NCBI GenBank assembly: GCA_019022495.1
Contig: JAFEKR010000007.1
Coordinates: 248,001-312,000, forward strand
Direction: 5' to 3'
Source: Epichloe hybrida
Taxonomy: Eukaryota; Ascomycota; Sordariomycetes; Hypocreales; Clavicipitaceae
Length of the DNA stretch: 64,000 nucleotides
A program made the translations under genes and the position numbers. The notes under the pieces are model-generated. The model had not been told where the DNA came from. It did not search any database and saw only the letters and a program-made list of their open reading frames with translations. Each line of letters starts with the position of its first letter. The stretch's first letter is position 1. Below are positions 42,679 through 55,068 of the stretch, one piece after another.

Positions 42679-45294
42679 GGCTCAAAAGACTATTTGCAAG
42701 CTTACCATGATGAGATTTGCAAGCGTTTGGCTGGTGATTTTGTCCAAGGTCAGCAGTTAGTGTGGACAAGAGTCTGAAAACGGATCAGACCAGCGTTAAC
42801 AAAACGAGCACTGATTTCTTTAACAAAAAAAAAAACGTCAATCGCGACGTTGTATGGAATATAAAAAAAGCCCGGGAGCACAGTGAGATGTCAGATACGC
42901 GCAGCCGGGCGATAGAAGATGCCCTTTGAGACTTGGGAGCAGATCTCTTGCTCTGACATCACCTGTGACTTCAGCTTCAGAACCAGGCAGAAAGCTTAGT
43001 AGAGTTGCTGCGACGACGCGAAAATGTGAAGACAACCCACAAACGACGCTGCGGCTGGGCAGGAGCAGAATATTTAGAAGGAGAGTCAGTCAGTCAGCTG
43101 AGGTTGACTGGTGGCAAAATGCCAGTTCAAGATGGAATAGGCAAGAGCCATCAAGGCGGTCTTGAGTTTTGGGTACCGACGTGGTGCCTGGCCGTGTTAC
43201 CTAATCAATTTTGATTGGACTTGAGTTGCTGATCAGTCACGTGGAGCGACAGCATCATTGAACCAGACACGCCCAGTCGAAATTCACATCGTGACCGGGT
43301 GGCTACGGCATTGTTTCATAGTGCGCCGACGATGTGAAGAGACCGATATTATGCCGCTGTAGCGTGAATTCATCCTGTGCATATCTTTCTCATATGCTGG
43401 CTGGAGCGGTCAGTATCTGCTTTGTCCAGGTGTCATTCTGATGGGCGAGATGTAAAGTAATCACGATCGACAGGGGTGTTGGATGCCGTGGCATCGGATG
43501 TTATATGTGTCTAGCTTGTGTAGATGTCGCCGTGATGGAACTGCGAAAAGAAGTCGCCCGTACGAGCTACAGCATTGGGTGTGTACGAAGAACCGTGAGA
43601 CGAGATGTAACGCCTGGCAGGCAGATCCATGAGCCTGACTTTGGCTGCATGTAGCACGGTCTACTTGAATGAGTGCCCAAGCAATCCAGCTACAGTAACT
43701 TAAGGACTGATCTCGATATGTTTCGTGTGGCCCCGTAAGATTAACTTGCTAAAATGATCTTGAATGGCGCAGGCCTCCCTCTTTTTTGCTTCTTTTTGCT
43801 TCTTTTTGAGATACGATGTGACCGCAACGAACCCTTTCGAATCATCTCTTGCAATGTTTGTATGCCCACCCGTTCAGTGTACACCTTCAATATTCGCCAA
43901 CATTCTAGCTTCTCCCGCGTGACGCAGAGCTCTGCGATATTAACTTCAATTCTTGAGCTTACTGGGCTTCAATGACGTGGTATGTGTTCTGGCTCTTTGA
44001 TGTGTCGTGAACATATGTACCCATCGTGGGTTTGATCCCCTGACGGAGCAAGATGCTCTAACATATGTATGTATCATGGCTTCTTGCTACTCGATCTCTA
44101 CGGACTACAACAGGCGGTTTCAAGTTCAGCATTGGGGGTTCGTCTCCACACCCCCCAATTTGGTTGGTTGTTGTTAACTGTCAGATCCAACCAGCGTGAT
44201 GGGACGGGACAACTTACATAAACAACGGGCACCAGACAGCGAGACGTCCCAGCCACACTCCGTCAGGCACCAATAGCGTGCTTTGGCTTGTTCAACGGCA
44301 AAGTCCGTGAGACTGACTGACTGGGTGGTGCGGCGGCTGCGTTTCTGCGAAGTTCCGACGCACTGAGCTTCGGGCGATTCCCAATCCCGATTCCCGACAA
44401 GTTGGTCTCCAACTACTCCGTGCTATCCCTTCTTATTCCGCAAGAATCAGAATGCCCAAAGGGTCGAGCTCGAACGTTGGCAGGAGAATAGGAAACAAAA
44501 ACACCCCAATATTTATCGTGATGCAAGCAAGGTCAACAGACGTCGTGGCTCTTCCCTGGAAGTTCGTCAGCCTTATGCACTGTTAGAACCACACGCTGGC
44601 CCGCATTCTGGGATCAAATCTGACGAGAAGCTGCAAACTGTGTTACTTGAAGCCCGGTGAGAAGACGGCGTCGTCATCTCATTACATAAGTCCGCGGCAT
44701 GGCCAAGAAAGGCTATCATTGGACGACTCGGAGTAATTGACGAGCCGCTCAACGGGCGCAGTGACTTTGGTGAGGGGCGGGCTCCCAACGTTGGCCGCAG
44801 CGATCCAATCAAAACCAGCTGCGGTTGGGCAACGCCTTCCCTTTGGCGCAAGAAGCTGACGCGGCCCCCCCTTGATCCCTGCTCGTCCGCGCCAGTCCCC
44901 AATAATCAGGCCGGCAGGTTTTGCTAGGAGCCCCAGCGCATGTCCAGGCAGGGCCTGGTCGGGATGCTTCTCCCAGACAGACTAGAAACACGCCGCCCAC
45001 AAGGCATCCGTCCATTCATAGCCACACTTGGCCCCCTTTATGCCTGATGCACATTCCCTCGTCTTCGCTGTCACTCTATTACTCTGTCACTCTGGTCGAC
45101 TCGCCGAACGACCATCAAACCTCTGTCTGATTTTCCATCATCACCATCATCAACGTCGGCGAGCAAACATCGCTTTTGAAAGCATCAACTGTTTCAATCG
45201 CAACACGCATCATCGGCCCGCCCGGTATCTCGACTGTCACCAAACGCCACCCAACCCGGCCACTGTGCCTTCCTCAATAACCGAAGACTCGAAA
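42679..45294. other. Divergent intergenic region, DUF2293 / bZIP
   Basis: A 2.6-kb gap with no gene I can support. Open frames near 42926-43214 and 43754-43975 lack domains. A tRNA B-box-like string at 44026-44037 has no matching acceptor arm, so it is rejected as a tRNA. The last 350 bp before the bZIP start is pyrimidine-rich with CAT/CAC repeats, probably leader. Confidence 0.5.
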
Positions 45295-47055
45295 ATGTCG
45301 ACCTCCGGCGAGAATCACGTCGACTTCGACGCTTTGCTCAATTTTCCTCCCGAGGACTACAGCAATAGCTTCAACTCCCCATCGCTCTCACCGACGCCAA
45401 GTTCAAAACCCGCTTTCGCCAGCCCAGTGACCGCTGCTGTAACGACCCCAACCCTGCCTACCACCTCTCAGTCCATGAACGGCCCTAGTCACAATTATGG
45501 CATGTATCCTCAACAGACTGGATTCGTCCCTGGCGCCATTGCGCACACCATGGCCGTCAATCAGTCCAATGACACTGGCTACCAGGCTTTCGGTAGCCTG
45601 GAGTATCTTTCTGGCCTCAGCCCCGAGACCGATGCTTTCAACTTCAACACCTCTCCCTCGCAAAGTGCTATGGATCTGGAACTCGATTCTCAATCGGATT
45701 CGCAGCAGTTCTTTTCTACTATCAACCCAAGCAACATCGAGCAGGACACATCTTCCATGTCGTCACAGAGCAGCAGCGTTGGTCGTCTGTGGCCTGGTGC
45801 CCACTCGCAAGCTGCCTTAGCCAAAGCTCAAGCTCAGCAACGTCAGCAGCAGCAGCGATTTTTGCATCAGCAGGCTCAGAGACAGACCACTCAGAAGTCT
45901 CGCGGGAAAGTGCCCCAGCCAACGGATCCTATTGTCGAGCAGAAGATTACACAGCTCCTGAAATCAATGCGTGCCAAACCCGCCGGTGCTGACGACGATG
46001 ACCAGTCTGTTAACAACAACCTTCCTAGGGCTAAGAAGGATGAGGAAGATATGGATGAGGACGAGCGTCTGCTAGCCAGTGAGGAGGGCAAGAAGCTCAG
46101 CAGCAAGGAGCGACGACAGCTCAGAAACAAAGTTTCCGCCCGTGCTTTCCGCTCCCGTAGAAAGGGTAAGTTACAGTCTCGAACCTTTGACTACATGCAT
46201 GCATATACTAACTAGGTCATCATAGAATACATCACTCAGCTTGAGGCCGAAATTGCCAACAAGGTAAATGAGAATGGTGATTTGAGATCCCAGAATCGGG
46301 CCCTTATAGAAGAAAACAAGCGTCTCTCAGATTTGACGCGCATGCTTTTATCTTCCCCGTCTTTCTCAAATTTCTTGGACACTCTCAGCAGCAACTCGGC
46401 TGGGCTAAACCAAAGCGCCCCCGTCAAGGTCGAACATACCCAACAACAGGAGCAGATTCAAGTCCTCAAAGATGTGAACCCGTACAATGAGCAGTTTTCT
46501 TCGCAGCAGCAAATCGGCATGGCCATGATCCCCGAGTCAGCCATGGATTTCTCCCTTCTCAGCCTCGACAACTCAGCATACCACTTCCAGCCTCAGGTTT
46601 TCGTTGTTGACACTCCTGAGATGCCCAACATTATTGATACAGCCGTTCTGTCTGGCAAGACTGCTAACTTTGTCGAAGAGTCTCTCTCGTCTGACGAGGA
46701 GAAGGTCGAGGTACCGGTAATCGAGCGACCTCTTGAGACCAAAACATCGGAACCTGTTCGCGAGGCTCCTGTCGATGAAGAGTTCGAGGCCGACCCTGAA
46801 TTCGCTCTATTCCACTCCGAGCCGGCCGCTTTCACTGAGGCACCCAAGGAAATAAACACTGAGAACCTCGCTGTCATTGTTGACATGCTTGGTGCCATTG
46901 AGTCCGAGAAGATGCTTACTCGCTTCAAACTGGTCGATGCTTCCGAAGAGGAAGAGGAAGAGGAAGCTGCGTTCGCTATGGCTCGAGTCCTGAGAATCAG
47001 CGCTGGTGTTGAATCAGTCGTGTCAAGGTTAGAACTTCTGACCATGGGTCTGTAA
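45295..47055 (+). CDS. bZIP transcription factor
   Basis: Two exons: 45295-46165 and 46226-47055, with a 60-bp intron (GTAAGT, perfect TACTAAC branch site, ATAG acceptor), giving 566 residues. The intron interrupts the DNA-binding domain. Splicing joins SARAFRSRRK to EYITQLEAEIANKVN. The basic region shows the diagnostic Asn-x7-Arg (NKVSARAFR), and the zipper continues through LEAEIANKV, NGDLRSQN and RALIEENKRL. The N-terminal half is Ser/Pro/Gln-rich with a glutamine tract before the basic region; the C-terminal half is acidic, consistent with activation domains. The basic-region sequence places it in a conserved filamentous-fungal bZIP group, but I cannot name the orthologue. The start MSTSGENHVD is chosen over an in-frame ATG at 45028, which would add 89 residues of leader-like sequence. 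Confidence 0.88.
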
Positions 47056-48001
47056 TGATCTTACGCAAGACGCCAACAGTCAAGCATATCACGACGGCTG
47101 AGATGATAAATTTCTTACGATCTTCTTTGTGCATCATGGGCCATATTTTGGGCGACTTCATCGGCGTTGGAAAAACCAACGGTTATCTTATCAGTGACAG
47201 GAGTACTGGAAATGGGGAACATGGAATTTCCTTTCCTTTCTTTCTTTTGCTTCAAATATATTGCTCTAGCGATGACATATGCTGCATTAAGCACCTTGTA
47301 TAGATAAGAGGCGACAGCCAGGCTTTTTGCCACTCAAATTCTCAAATCAAGTCAATTACGCTCTGCTTTGAGCACTTGCATTCCGTGACCCCATGAAACA
47401 TATAGCTTGTGTGCATGTGTGCATGTGTGCCAAGAAAATGTGCCAAGAGATGTGAAGGCAGGGTCCTTCCCACCTTTTGGAAACGAGGTGAAGGGTTCTT
47501 GCCATCTTCGTGTTGCGGCTTCCGCCCAGCTGAACCGACTTGCCTGCCAATTGGACGACTGTTGGGCTTGGAGCTCTGGCCCCTTAAAACGATGGCCCCA
47601 ACGCGAGCATATTTGTAGAGGTGTGAATGGTGAAAAGGAGCCTCGACCGGCGGCGGTGCGGGCCAAAAGACGGCTGAAATCGCTACAGCGTGTGGTTTTT
47701 GCTCCGGCTTGCCGGCCTCGCGGCATTGTCAAGTCCTTTTGAGCAGCAGACTGTTATCAATTTCAGTAGCGTTAGTGTGAAACTGTATTATTGTGGCAGG
47801 TCTTTTTACGTCATTGTGCTATAAAACTCTTTCGTGCTCGAGCTTTTTAGAGGCTCTCTTGATAAATTTTCTCTTGCTGGGAATAACTGGCAAAACAAGA
47901 CATTGTGACCTACCAGATTGTCAAGTTTAATGCATTGACACTCCAAAGTTAATCGAACAAAAACAGCAAACCAGAGAAAAAGTAAATAAAAAGTAAAGTT
48001 T
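47056..48001. other. Intergenic region downstream of bZIP gene
   Basis: 3' flank of the bZIP gene and 3' flank of the tRNA. A short GTGTGCAT tandem (about 47409-47430) is present. Open frames at 47352-47742 on both strands lack domains and are not called. Confidence 0.5.
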
Positions 48002-48073
48002 AGGTTCCAGGGGGAGTCGAACCCTCGCTGGCGGAATCAGAATCCGCAGTCATAACCGTTAGACCATGGAACC
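48002..48073 (-). tRNA. tRNA-Gln (anticodon CTG)
   Basis: The minus strand folds as a 72-nt tRNA: a 7-bp acceptor stem (GGTTCCA with TGGAACC), a D-arm with TGGTCTAACGGTTA, an anticodon stem GCGGA/TCCGC enclosing TTCTGAT with anticodon CTG, and a TTCGACT T-loop. It has no intron and the discriminator base is T. The T stem has one A-C mismatch at its second pair. CTG reads CAG, so this is tRNA-Gln. Confidence 0.93.
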
Positions 48074-49814
48074 TTTCGGAGCGGTGATCCACTTCGCATG
48101 GCAGGTGACTTGATGCGAGTCCGCAGATATTTCGGTATATATTGACTTTTCATGCCATCTATCAAGGTTCTGACGATCGATCATCCAACCGAGGAGATGT
48201 CTCAGTGATGGACTCCTGGACGTTGAGCATCTTTAAACCTTTGGATGCTGATGAAATACTTGAGCGGCTCCTCCTGCAACTTTGATGCCGTTTTGCAGGT
48301 TGGTTCTGATTTGACTCAACCTGCCAGGCCGAAGCTAAGTTTGAGGGCGCACAGTGTCAATATTAAGCTGAATCCCAATGCACATGTCACTTCATCAAAA
48401 GGTGGCAAGGTGCGGGGCGTTTCAAGGCGCGTCCATCGCTTTGCAAACGGAGACAAGATAAGGAGAAATATGAGTGTATTGATTTGGAAATCTTGCCCAG
48501 GCACCACGGCGGGCACATCTGATCCTGAGAATGAATCATCATCATTCTAACCGTCGGTGCTCTTATCAAGCTTTTTCTGCATCACGTTTTGCTGCCTTCA
48601 AAATATGGTTCAGCAAAGCAACGAGTGCTTGTTCTCTGTCGCAATAAAAGGGGAGGTCGAAGCGAAAAGACCTGTGTGTGCCCCGTGATCCTGTGCATGC
48701 CAAGATTATCTTATCAATCGAGTTGATAGATGCAGTGAGACCGGCCAAAAGGGGCGTCCGTGGCGCAGGGATGGATCTGGACCTTTTTGTAGAACCTTAC
48801 AGCAGCTAGTTGACATGCCAACAAGGAGATAACGTTGGGCTGGTCAAAGACACCAAAGTACGAAGCTCGTAGTACAAAAGACTATTGATAGACCTGGGCA
48901 TCCCAGATGGCAGCCGATATGGTCGACGTGGTATCAGGTCGGGACCTACTATGTTACTGGAGATGGTGCCCTTGGGTCCAAGAATTATCGAACGAAATGA
49001 ACCGCAGCGTATCATGATAAGAAGAAGCCGGTTCAAGTGACGAGTAATGAGGATACAGGCGAGGATCACCGAGCGCCGTTGTAGTAGTACATATGGGTCA
49101 AGATGACGCTGGACTCATGATCGACCAGCAGATGTGCGGCCAAGTGACCCAGGGTTGGATTGATCGGTGGACCGGCAGTGGCTGAAAGAGGATTAGAGCA
49201 GCACCAGCTTCGCCAGGCTACTCTCCTGCGGTAATACTGCTGTGCTGCTGATGAGTCTGCGATTGTAGAGACTGCACGCACATTGAAGAGTTTTATGAGC
49301 CAAAATCAAAGTCAGGAGATCGAGTTGGGGTGCCTGCCATGGGGTGCCTGCCACTGCCATGGGGCGCCTACCACTGCCTGCCAAGTGCCTGGCTGCAAGT
49401 GGACCTTTTGCCCCCCCAATTGAGCAAGGGATCCGCAATCCAGGTCCGGTACTTCTACACCAGCGCGAGATCCCCACTGACGACAAGTCAGGTAGTAGTT
49501 TCCGTCCCTGGTGCTCCTTCCGTTTCTCTCCGTGCTTGCCCCCCCCCCCAAGCAAGCACAGGTTGTACAGAGCACACAGAGAACTGGAACAGGCAGAGGC
49601 AACCCCCCCAAGCCAAACTCCACACAGCTGAGCGTTCAATCCAGTCCCCTCGTCGTGCGAATCATTTACTACACTCACGCTCTCACCCTGCAAGGTTCTG
49701 CTGCCACCTTGTGCTCCCACGAATTGCTTTCCGCATCTATCGTTCACAACATAGTTGCGCTAGATTTATACACTACATCGACCGGTCGCATGTAGCGACT
49801 CACTCGTCACCACC
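48074..49814. other. Intergenic region between tRNA and KDM4 gene
   Basis: No gene supported. A decayed tandem of GGGGTGCCTGCCA-like units lies at about 49326-49392. C runs occur near 49411 and 49543. The region near 49500-49800 is probably leader and promoter of the demethylase gene. Confidence 0.5.
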
Positions 49815-52800
49815 ATGTCGACCGACGTCGTGAGCGCTCCAGAGCCTGTTGACCCTGGGGCAGTCCCCGGATCAGGACCCAGCTCCGACCCATCATCAAC
49901 AAACCTTGAAGCAGTTGGCTCTGCCCCAATACCTGCCTCTTCTAACGATGCCGCCAATGTGCAGGAAGAAGCTGGGTGCGCGAAGCCTGCCGCTCCAGTC
50001 TTTCTGCATTCGCCCCCCGACAGCAGCAATGCGACCAAATCCGAGGGCAGCGACTCGGAGCTTAGCGAACTCGAAGACGAACCGACCCTCGACGATGCGC
50101 CCTCCGTAGAGACGCCAGCTCTGGCACCAGAGCCAGCTGAACGGGCCGAAGACGCAGAAGATATTGGAGAGGTGCTGCCCGACGAATGGTCTGGAGCCGT
50201 GCCCATTTTTCGCCCAACATGGCACCAGTTTCAAGACTTTCAAAAATTCGTATGTTCTCGAAGCCGCAAGATACGGGTGCATTTGACTAATCGTTGGAAT
50301 TATGTAGATGAAAAAGGTCGATTGTTATGGCATGAAATCCGGCATCATCAAGATCATTCCCCCCAAAGAATGGAAAGACGCCCAACCTCCACTGGACGAA
50401 CTCGTCAAAACTATTCGGGTCCGGGAGCCCATTAAACAAGACATCATGGGCTCCAATGGAACTTATCGTCAAGTTAATATTCTTCACGGCCGATCGTACA
50501 ATGTTCCACAGTGGCGGCAACTCTGCGAACAGAGCGAGCATCAGCCTCCGGCCAGACGTGGTGAACGCCGAGCGAACGCTGATAAACCGAGATCGACTCG
50601 GTCGCGTCCTGCAGTCCCCAAGTCCACTGTTCCATCACCTCCCAAGAAGCGCGGCAGAGGGCGGCCCGCTAAGAACAAGACCAAGAGGACCACCGAAGAG
50701 GTCGAGGAGCGCCCCATGACCCCGGTGTCACCAAAGCCAGAGGCTGATGAGGAGGATTCCAAGGACAAACCGGTTGATTCCATCGAGCAAGAAGAGCCGG
50801 AGGAAGACGGGTTCAAGGATTACGAGGAGAAGCCTGGTGCCGGCCGCATGGGAGGTAGAATTGGGGCGATCAAGGCCGCCAAACCGAAGACACAGTCCGT
50901 CTCAGCACGCCGAAAGTACAGCAGAAGGGAAGGATCAGCCATGATTGATGAGGCAGCTTTCAAGGACTTCGATTATCAGATGGATATTTCAGAGTTCACC
51001 CCGGAACGCTGCGAAGAGCTGGAACGTGCGTATTGGAAGTCGCTGACGTATGCCGCACCTCTGTATGGTGCAGATATGATGGGCACCCTCTTCGACGAAC
51101 GGACAGAAAATTGGAATCTTAACAAGCTTCCCAACCTGCTTGACGTTTTGGGAACGAAGATCCCTGGCGTCAACACAGCATACCTGTACTTGGGCATGTG
51201 GAAAGCTACCTTTGCCTGGCATTTGGAAGACGTGGACCTTTACAGCATCAACTATCTTCATTTTGGTGCCCCAAAGCAGTGGTACAGCATATCTCAAGCT
51301 GATGCGCGTCGCTTTGAGGGAGCTATGAAGAGTGTGTGGCCGGCTGATGCCAAGGCGTGCAGCCAGTTCCTTCGGCACAAGGGATTCCTAATTTCTCCAC
51401 ATCATTTGTTGCAACAATATGGCATCAAGGTGAACAAGGTTGTGTCGTATCCCGGAGAATTTGTCGTGACATATCCTTATGGCTATCACTCAGGCTATAA
51501 CTTGGGCTATAACTGCGCAGAGGCTGTCAATTTCGCGCTCGACACCTGGCTGGAAATGGGCAAGATTGCGAAAAGGTGTGAATGCGCTCAAGCTCAGGAT
51601 AGTGTATGGATCAACGTACACGAGATTGAGCGCAGGCTGCGAGGAGAAGAAACCGAGTATGAAGAGACTGATGAAGAGGACGATGAAGACAACGATAACG
51701 AACTCTCCGGTCTTCCAACACCTCCAGCAAGCCACGGGGTCAAGTTCAAGGACGCAACAAGGAAGCGAAAGCGAGGCCTGGGTGAAAAGGGCCCGAAGTT
51801 GAAAGTCCGGAAGATCAGATTACGACTGAAGACAAAGACCGAGCCCCCTTGTTGCCTTTGCCCAAATGATATCGCTCGGTACGAAGTGCTGCCGACAGAT
51901 GACGCTCGTAAAGCTCACAAGCTATGTGCTCTTTACCTTCCCGAGACGTACATCGACTCTGTCAATGGCAAAGAGATTATCTGCAATATCGGAAGCGTTC
52001 ACAAGGAAAGACTCAGCCTCAAATGCTTGTTTTGTCGCTCAAGGCGTGGAGCGTGCTTCCAATGTTCCCACAAAAAGTGTGCCAGAGGATACCATGCTAC
52101 TTGTGCTGCTGCTGCAGGCGTCTTTGTCGAGGATCAAGAAATTCCCATATTTGACGAGAACGGCATCGAGTACAAAGAACAGGCGTTTGAATTCAGTTGT
52201 CGATTCCATCGCGCGAGGCGAGATAAGAAGGCTGATGGAGAATCGCTGGAGGGCGACTTGCGCATCCGGGCAGCTGCCAAACAGCTTCACACTGGCGATG
52301 TTTGCCAGATGCAATTCCTCAAGGGCGAGATTTTTGCTGGTACTGTGGTCGAAAATCGTGAATATGAAGAGACCTTTCTCGTTGACATTCTTCCCCATGG
52401 GTATGTCTTCATGTGCAACCCCCTCGCCCCCCTCGCCCCCTCCCCATCCATCTCCACCTTCCTCGACTGTGTGAACCCAGGTAGTTGCTAACTGTTTTGA
52501 AGCGATCGCATTGAGGTGGAATGGAAGTGGCTAATCCTGCCCGAACTCTCCGACTACCACCTGCCAAAGGCTTCTGCGAAAGCCCTTCCTATGCCTGCTT
52601 CGCGGAAAGCTAAGGTCGAGCTCAAGGCGAAGAGACTGCAAGACGAGACTCCAAAGAGGGACGACGTCTTTGCCGAAGGCTACAAGTGGGCCGAATTCGT
52701 GTCTCACCAAGTGTGTAACAAGAACCAGACCAACGTCGATCTTTCCCGGGCCGAGCAGGTTTGGCATTATCTGGGCAAGACATCTACCGAGGCCAGGGCA

Positions 52801-54198
52801 CAGTACACCGAAGACCCGGCGCAGCCGCGTCACAACCCAAAAAGCAACTTTCTGGATAGGATCCCCAAGCCTCCCAAACCAGCTCCTGCGGCACGGCCTT
52901 CATATAATCATCAGTCGTACCTTGCCAAAGCGATGACATACTCCTACAATCTCGCAGCAAATCATGTCGCAGCGAACATGGCGGGAAGTCAGGTCTCGTT
53001 CGAGAAGCCTTATGTCTACAAACCCAAACCGCTTATTCATACCAATTCAACGAATTATACGAATCAGCAATTTGCGCCTTGCAATCCACCGGCAGCAGCG
53101 GTCGGTTCTGCTCAAACGTTCCATGACTACAACCGTCAGACTCCTACCTATTCGAAACCGCCGGCGATACACCATCAGCCCACGTGTATCGACCCGAATC
53201 AAAACTTTTGCTATTCACAAACGCATATAGACCAAGGCAAACTTGCCCACCGGCCCGTTGTCGCTTCAACTGGGCATCAGGCCAAGCCATCGTGGCAAGT
53301 CCACTCGTCGGTTTACCAAAAGTACCCGTTCTTTCAGGTAAATCATAACCGGTAAGTCATGGAATATCGCCTCTCTCAAGTCATGCAATGTCGCTTGCTA
53401 ACGAATGACGCAAGTGGGCCGTCTAATTATCGAACACCATATGCGCCATATCGAGGATTCACCAATGGATATGAAGGCAATCTCAGAGCACATATGATGT
53501 CGAGGAACCCTAATCTTGCAGAGCAACTATCTACTAGCCCGGCGTCGACCGCTCAAGGACTCATTCAACAAGAACAGCAGCAAAAGCAGCAACAGCCGCC
53601 GCCGCCGCCGCCGCCGCCACAACAGCAACAACCACAACAAAGCGAGACAACTACTGCCACACAGGTACCGAAGCCCAAGCCTCCGCCCCCGACAAAGTCT
53701 TTCAAGGTTGGACTTCCCGCTGCAGTTCATCTTTCGCTACAATCGACTAAATTAGCCCTGCAGGTTCCGGCAAAAATATCCCCTGTGCCGCTTCCCCCAC
53801 ACGTTGTAGCTGCCATGGCCAAAACGTCGCCACATACTCAGAACACGGGCGCAGAGTCAAGAGGAACGGCGGCTGCGAACCTCACAACATCAGGATCATG
53901 GCAGCCGCAACCAGCCACAGAGAGTTCGGTCCCCCGGCCCGCTCATATGGACTCGGAGGCATTCTCGTCATCACACATGGCATCAGTGAGCGCCGAATGC
54001 CAGTCCTACCACGCCCAGGGATCCAGGCCACAGGCCATACCAGAAAGGCCAATATCACAACCCATGCAAGAGTTTGCCGATGTACCCGGCTCCGAATCTA
54101 TGCTGTTTATGGACAGGATGATGCAAAATTTGAGGAGGGTGTCTATGAACGGAGACAGGAGCAGCAATCGGGCTGCTCCCACAGACCTGTACCAGTAA
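49815..54198 (+). CDS. kdmA: KDM4-type histone lysine demethylase (JmjN-JmjC-PHD)
   Basis: Four exons: 49815-50249, 50308-52400, 52503-53351 and 53415-54198, with introns of 58, 102 and 63 bp, giving 1386 residues. JmjN (about 128-167) spans intron 1, joining WHQFQDFQKF to MKKVDCYGMKSGIIKIIPP. The JmjC iron ligands are visible as His450 and Glu452 in WHLED and His539 in YGYHSGYN. A KDM4-type zinc site follows the pattern Cys-x5-His (CSQFLRH) and Cys-x-Cys (RCEC). An extended PHD with Cys/His pairs (CCLCPND through YHATCAAAAG) lies at about 660-770. The tail is low complexity, with Gln and Pro runs at about 53555-53640. This architecture matches yeast Rph1 and Aspergillus KdmA, which remove methyl groups from H3K36 and H3K9. 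Nuclear. Confidence 0.93.
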
Positions 54199-55068
54199 CG
54201 TGGGAATTGGACTACGAGGCCCCCCATGCTCAGACAAACTAAAGAAGCAAAACTCTTTTTTCCTCTTCTTGCGATCAATTGTGTTCACACACGAGAAGAC
54301 GAGGCGGAGGCAGTATTATTACACACAAACGGCGTTGACTTGGAATTGGTGTTTCACGGGAAATGACGACGGGTTGTGCCACTCGGGCCCAACATTGTCT
54401 TAAGGCATGAGAGTCAAGAAGTATACAACTTATGGTGGCGGTTCAGTCAGGACTAGCTTTGCACGAATTTATGTACATTTATGAGTCGTTTTTCGAGTCG
54501 AGGGACTCGGCGGAGAAGAAAAAGAGGATTTGCGATACTGGGATATGCACGAAATAAACATAATCTTGTCAATCTTGCCTAGACGGGACGAGAAGGGCTT
54601 GGAAAGACAAGGTCCACCACGTAGAACAGCCAAGAAGGTGATTCGACGGGGAGAAGAGAAGAGTATGTGGTTGAAGACGGTGACAGATTCAGATTCAGGT
54701 AAAGATTCAATAGACGGTAAGCGACGCATGAAGGACAATCAATACATGTAATAGTCAATGATGGGAGAATGGCTGGCTGAACAGTACTTGAAGCTATCCG
54801 TGTCCGACGCCCAACTCGGCTGCAATTGCCGAACCTCTGACGCCATCAAAATGCCTCCACAACTTCGGAAACAACCAACCGCGTAATCCGTAAACCGCAG
54901 CCCATTCAGTCGCACAAAAATGCTTTGGCAACTTCACCGCACTTGACACGGCGCCTCACGCCTCATCCTCATCCTCATCTCAACCGAGTCAGCCGAGTCA
55001 ACCGAGTCAGCCGAGCAAACTTCGCTTTTGAGAACAAAGCCTCGCTGCAGCCAACACGCCGTCGTCCC
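54199..55068. other. Intergenic region between KDM4 and aminotransferase genes
   Basis: 3' flank of the demethylase and promoter of the aminotransferase. One TACATGTA (54743-54750) is present. A GAGTCAGCC/GAGTCAACC direct repeat lies at about 54985-55012 just before the aminotransferase start. No further gene seen. Confidence 0.5.

Noticed and set aside
44020..44050. B-box-like GGTTTGATCCC suggesting a tRNA
   Set aside because: No 5' acceptor strand complementary to CGGAGCA within tRNA distance and no A box.
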